From positions 1 to 14,569 of the forward strand of contig JBMNNN010000029.1 in NCBI GenBank assembly GCA_050942555.1: a DNA stretch of 14,569 nt, written 5' to 3'. The DNA is from JAAYXU01 sp050942555. GTDB taxonomy: Bacteria; Bacillota; Clostridia; Christensenellales; UMGS416. Numbering within the stretch: the first letter of the stretch is position 1; the number at the start of each line of letters is the position of its first letter. Both the position numbers and the translations under genes were made by a program. Below are positions 14,319 through 14,569 of this stretch, piece by piece. The notes under the pieces were generated by a model. The model was not told where the DNA came from. It worked only from the letters and a program-made list of their open reading frames with translations, and did not search any database.

Positions 14319-14569
14319 CGCCGTGGAAATATGCGCGCTTTCGAAGTCGTTTGGAAAGGAGCGCGTGCTCCGCGATATAAGCGCCGTATTCGAGTCCGGG
14401 ATGATACACGGTATCGTCGGGCGCAACGGGTCGGGGAAAACGGTGCTCATGAAATGCGTGCTGGGGTTCCTGCGGCCCACAGGAGGCCACGTCGTCGTGC
14501 TGGGCAGGCGCATCGGCCGCGACGCGGAGTTCGCGCCCGACACGGGTATGATGATCGACACGCCGGGAT
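14311..14569 (+). CDS. ABC transporter ATP-binding protein (partial, 3' end off window)
   Basis: The first 86 residues are visible and continue past the right edge. The N-terminus has ALSKSFGKERVLRDISAVFESG, then Walker A GRNGSGKT (about 37-44) and LMKCVLGFLRPTGGHVVVLGR, the usual ABC ATPase order. The final GMMIDTPG lies where drug- and peptide-exporter ATPases carry G-x-I-E-x-P in place of a standard Q-loop. That suggests an ABC-2 exporter ATPase and not an importer. ATG 14311 follows GGGAGG at 8-nt spacing and overlaps the previous stop. Walker B and the signature motif are beyond the window. Confidence 0.92.
   Translation, partial: MPDAVEICALSKSFGKERVLRDISAVFESGMIHGIVGRNGSGKTVLMKCVLGFLRPTGGHVVVLGRRIGRDAEFAPDTGMMIDTPG

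Noticed and set aside
13359..14561. 400-codon minus-strand open frame opposite the permease and ATPase
   Set aside because: It is Arg/Gln-rich, has no domain, and runs antisense across the Walker A motif. It is a GC-driven shadow.
1..14569. CRISPR arrays, tRNA/rRNA genes, insertion sequences, integrases or phage genes
   Set aside because: I saw no regularly spaced repeats, no clover-leaf sequences and no transposase or integrase motifs.

Overview
The window reads as GC-rich Bacillota (Firmicutes) DNA. Evidence: LplB/LplC-type sugar permeases with no dedicated ATPase, a YesM/YesN-type two-component pair, strong AAGGAGG-like ribosome binding sites, TTG start codons, lipobox lipoproteins, and nickel-pincer (LarA) and COG3580/DUF2229 genes typical of anaerobic Clostridia. 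An uncultured high-GC Clostridia lineage is my best guess, but nothing here fixes the taxon. Almost every base is coding, with short intergenic regions. I see no RNA genes, mobile elements or CRISPR.

Left block, minus strand (1-4639). In transcription order this is a YesM-type sensor kinase (4639-2816), then a small secreted, membrane-anchored carboxypeptidase-regulatory-like protein (2672-2142), then a lactate-racemase-family enzyme LarA (2127-850). LarA keeps the nickel-pincer and catalytic residues at the same numbering I recall for the Lactiplantibacillus plantarum enzyme. The small gene and larA are 14 nt apart and have their own promoter (2705-2733). A clear rho-independent terminator (811-835) closes larA. 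Beyond it a 2-hydroxyacyl-CoA-dehydratase-related protein (COG3580, start near 659) runs off the left edge.

Central block, plus strand (4829-9233). Divergent from the kinase lie two ABC sugar permeases, a solute-binding lipoprotein and an AraC-type response regulator. The kinase and regulator flank the transporter and probably form one sensing pair controlling it. Three phased ATCCG repeats lie in the divergent promoter region.

Right block, plus strand (9341-14569, open at the right edge). An OmpR-type response regulator and its histidine kinase (ATGA overlap) are followed by a DUF6034-like lipoprotein, two polytopic ABC-2-like membrane proteins and the start of an ABC ATPase. The promoters of the regulator and of the lipoprotein carry the same tandem direct-repeat box (consensus NYNACA-AATTG-NTKACA). 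It begins exactly 59 bp upstream of a TA(A/C)ACT -10 element in both, and in the second case it is embedded in the last codons of the kinase gene. The block therefore looks like a self-contained two-component regulon controlling a lipoprotein/ABC exporter-like system of unknown substrate. This is the most interesting signal in the window.
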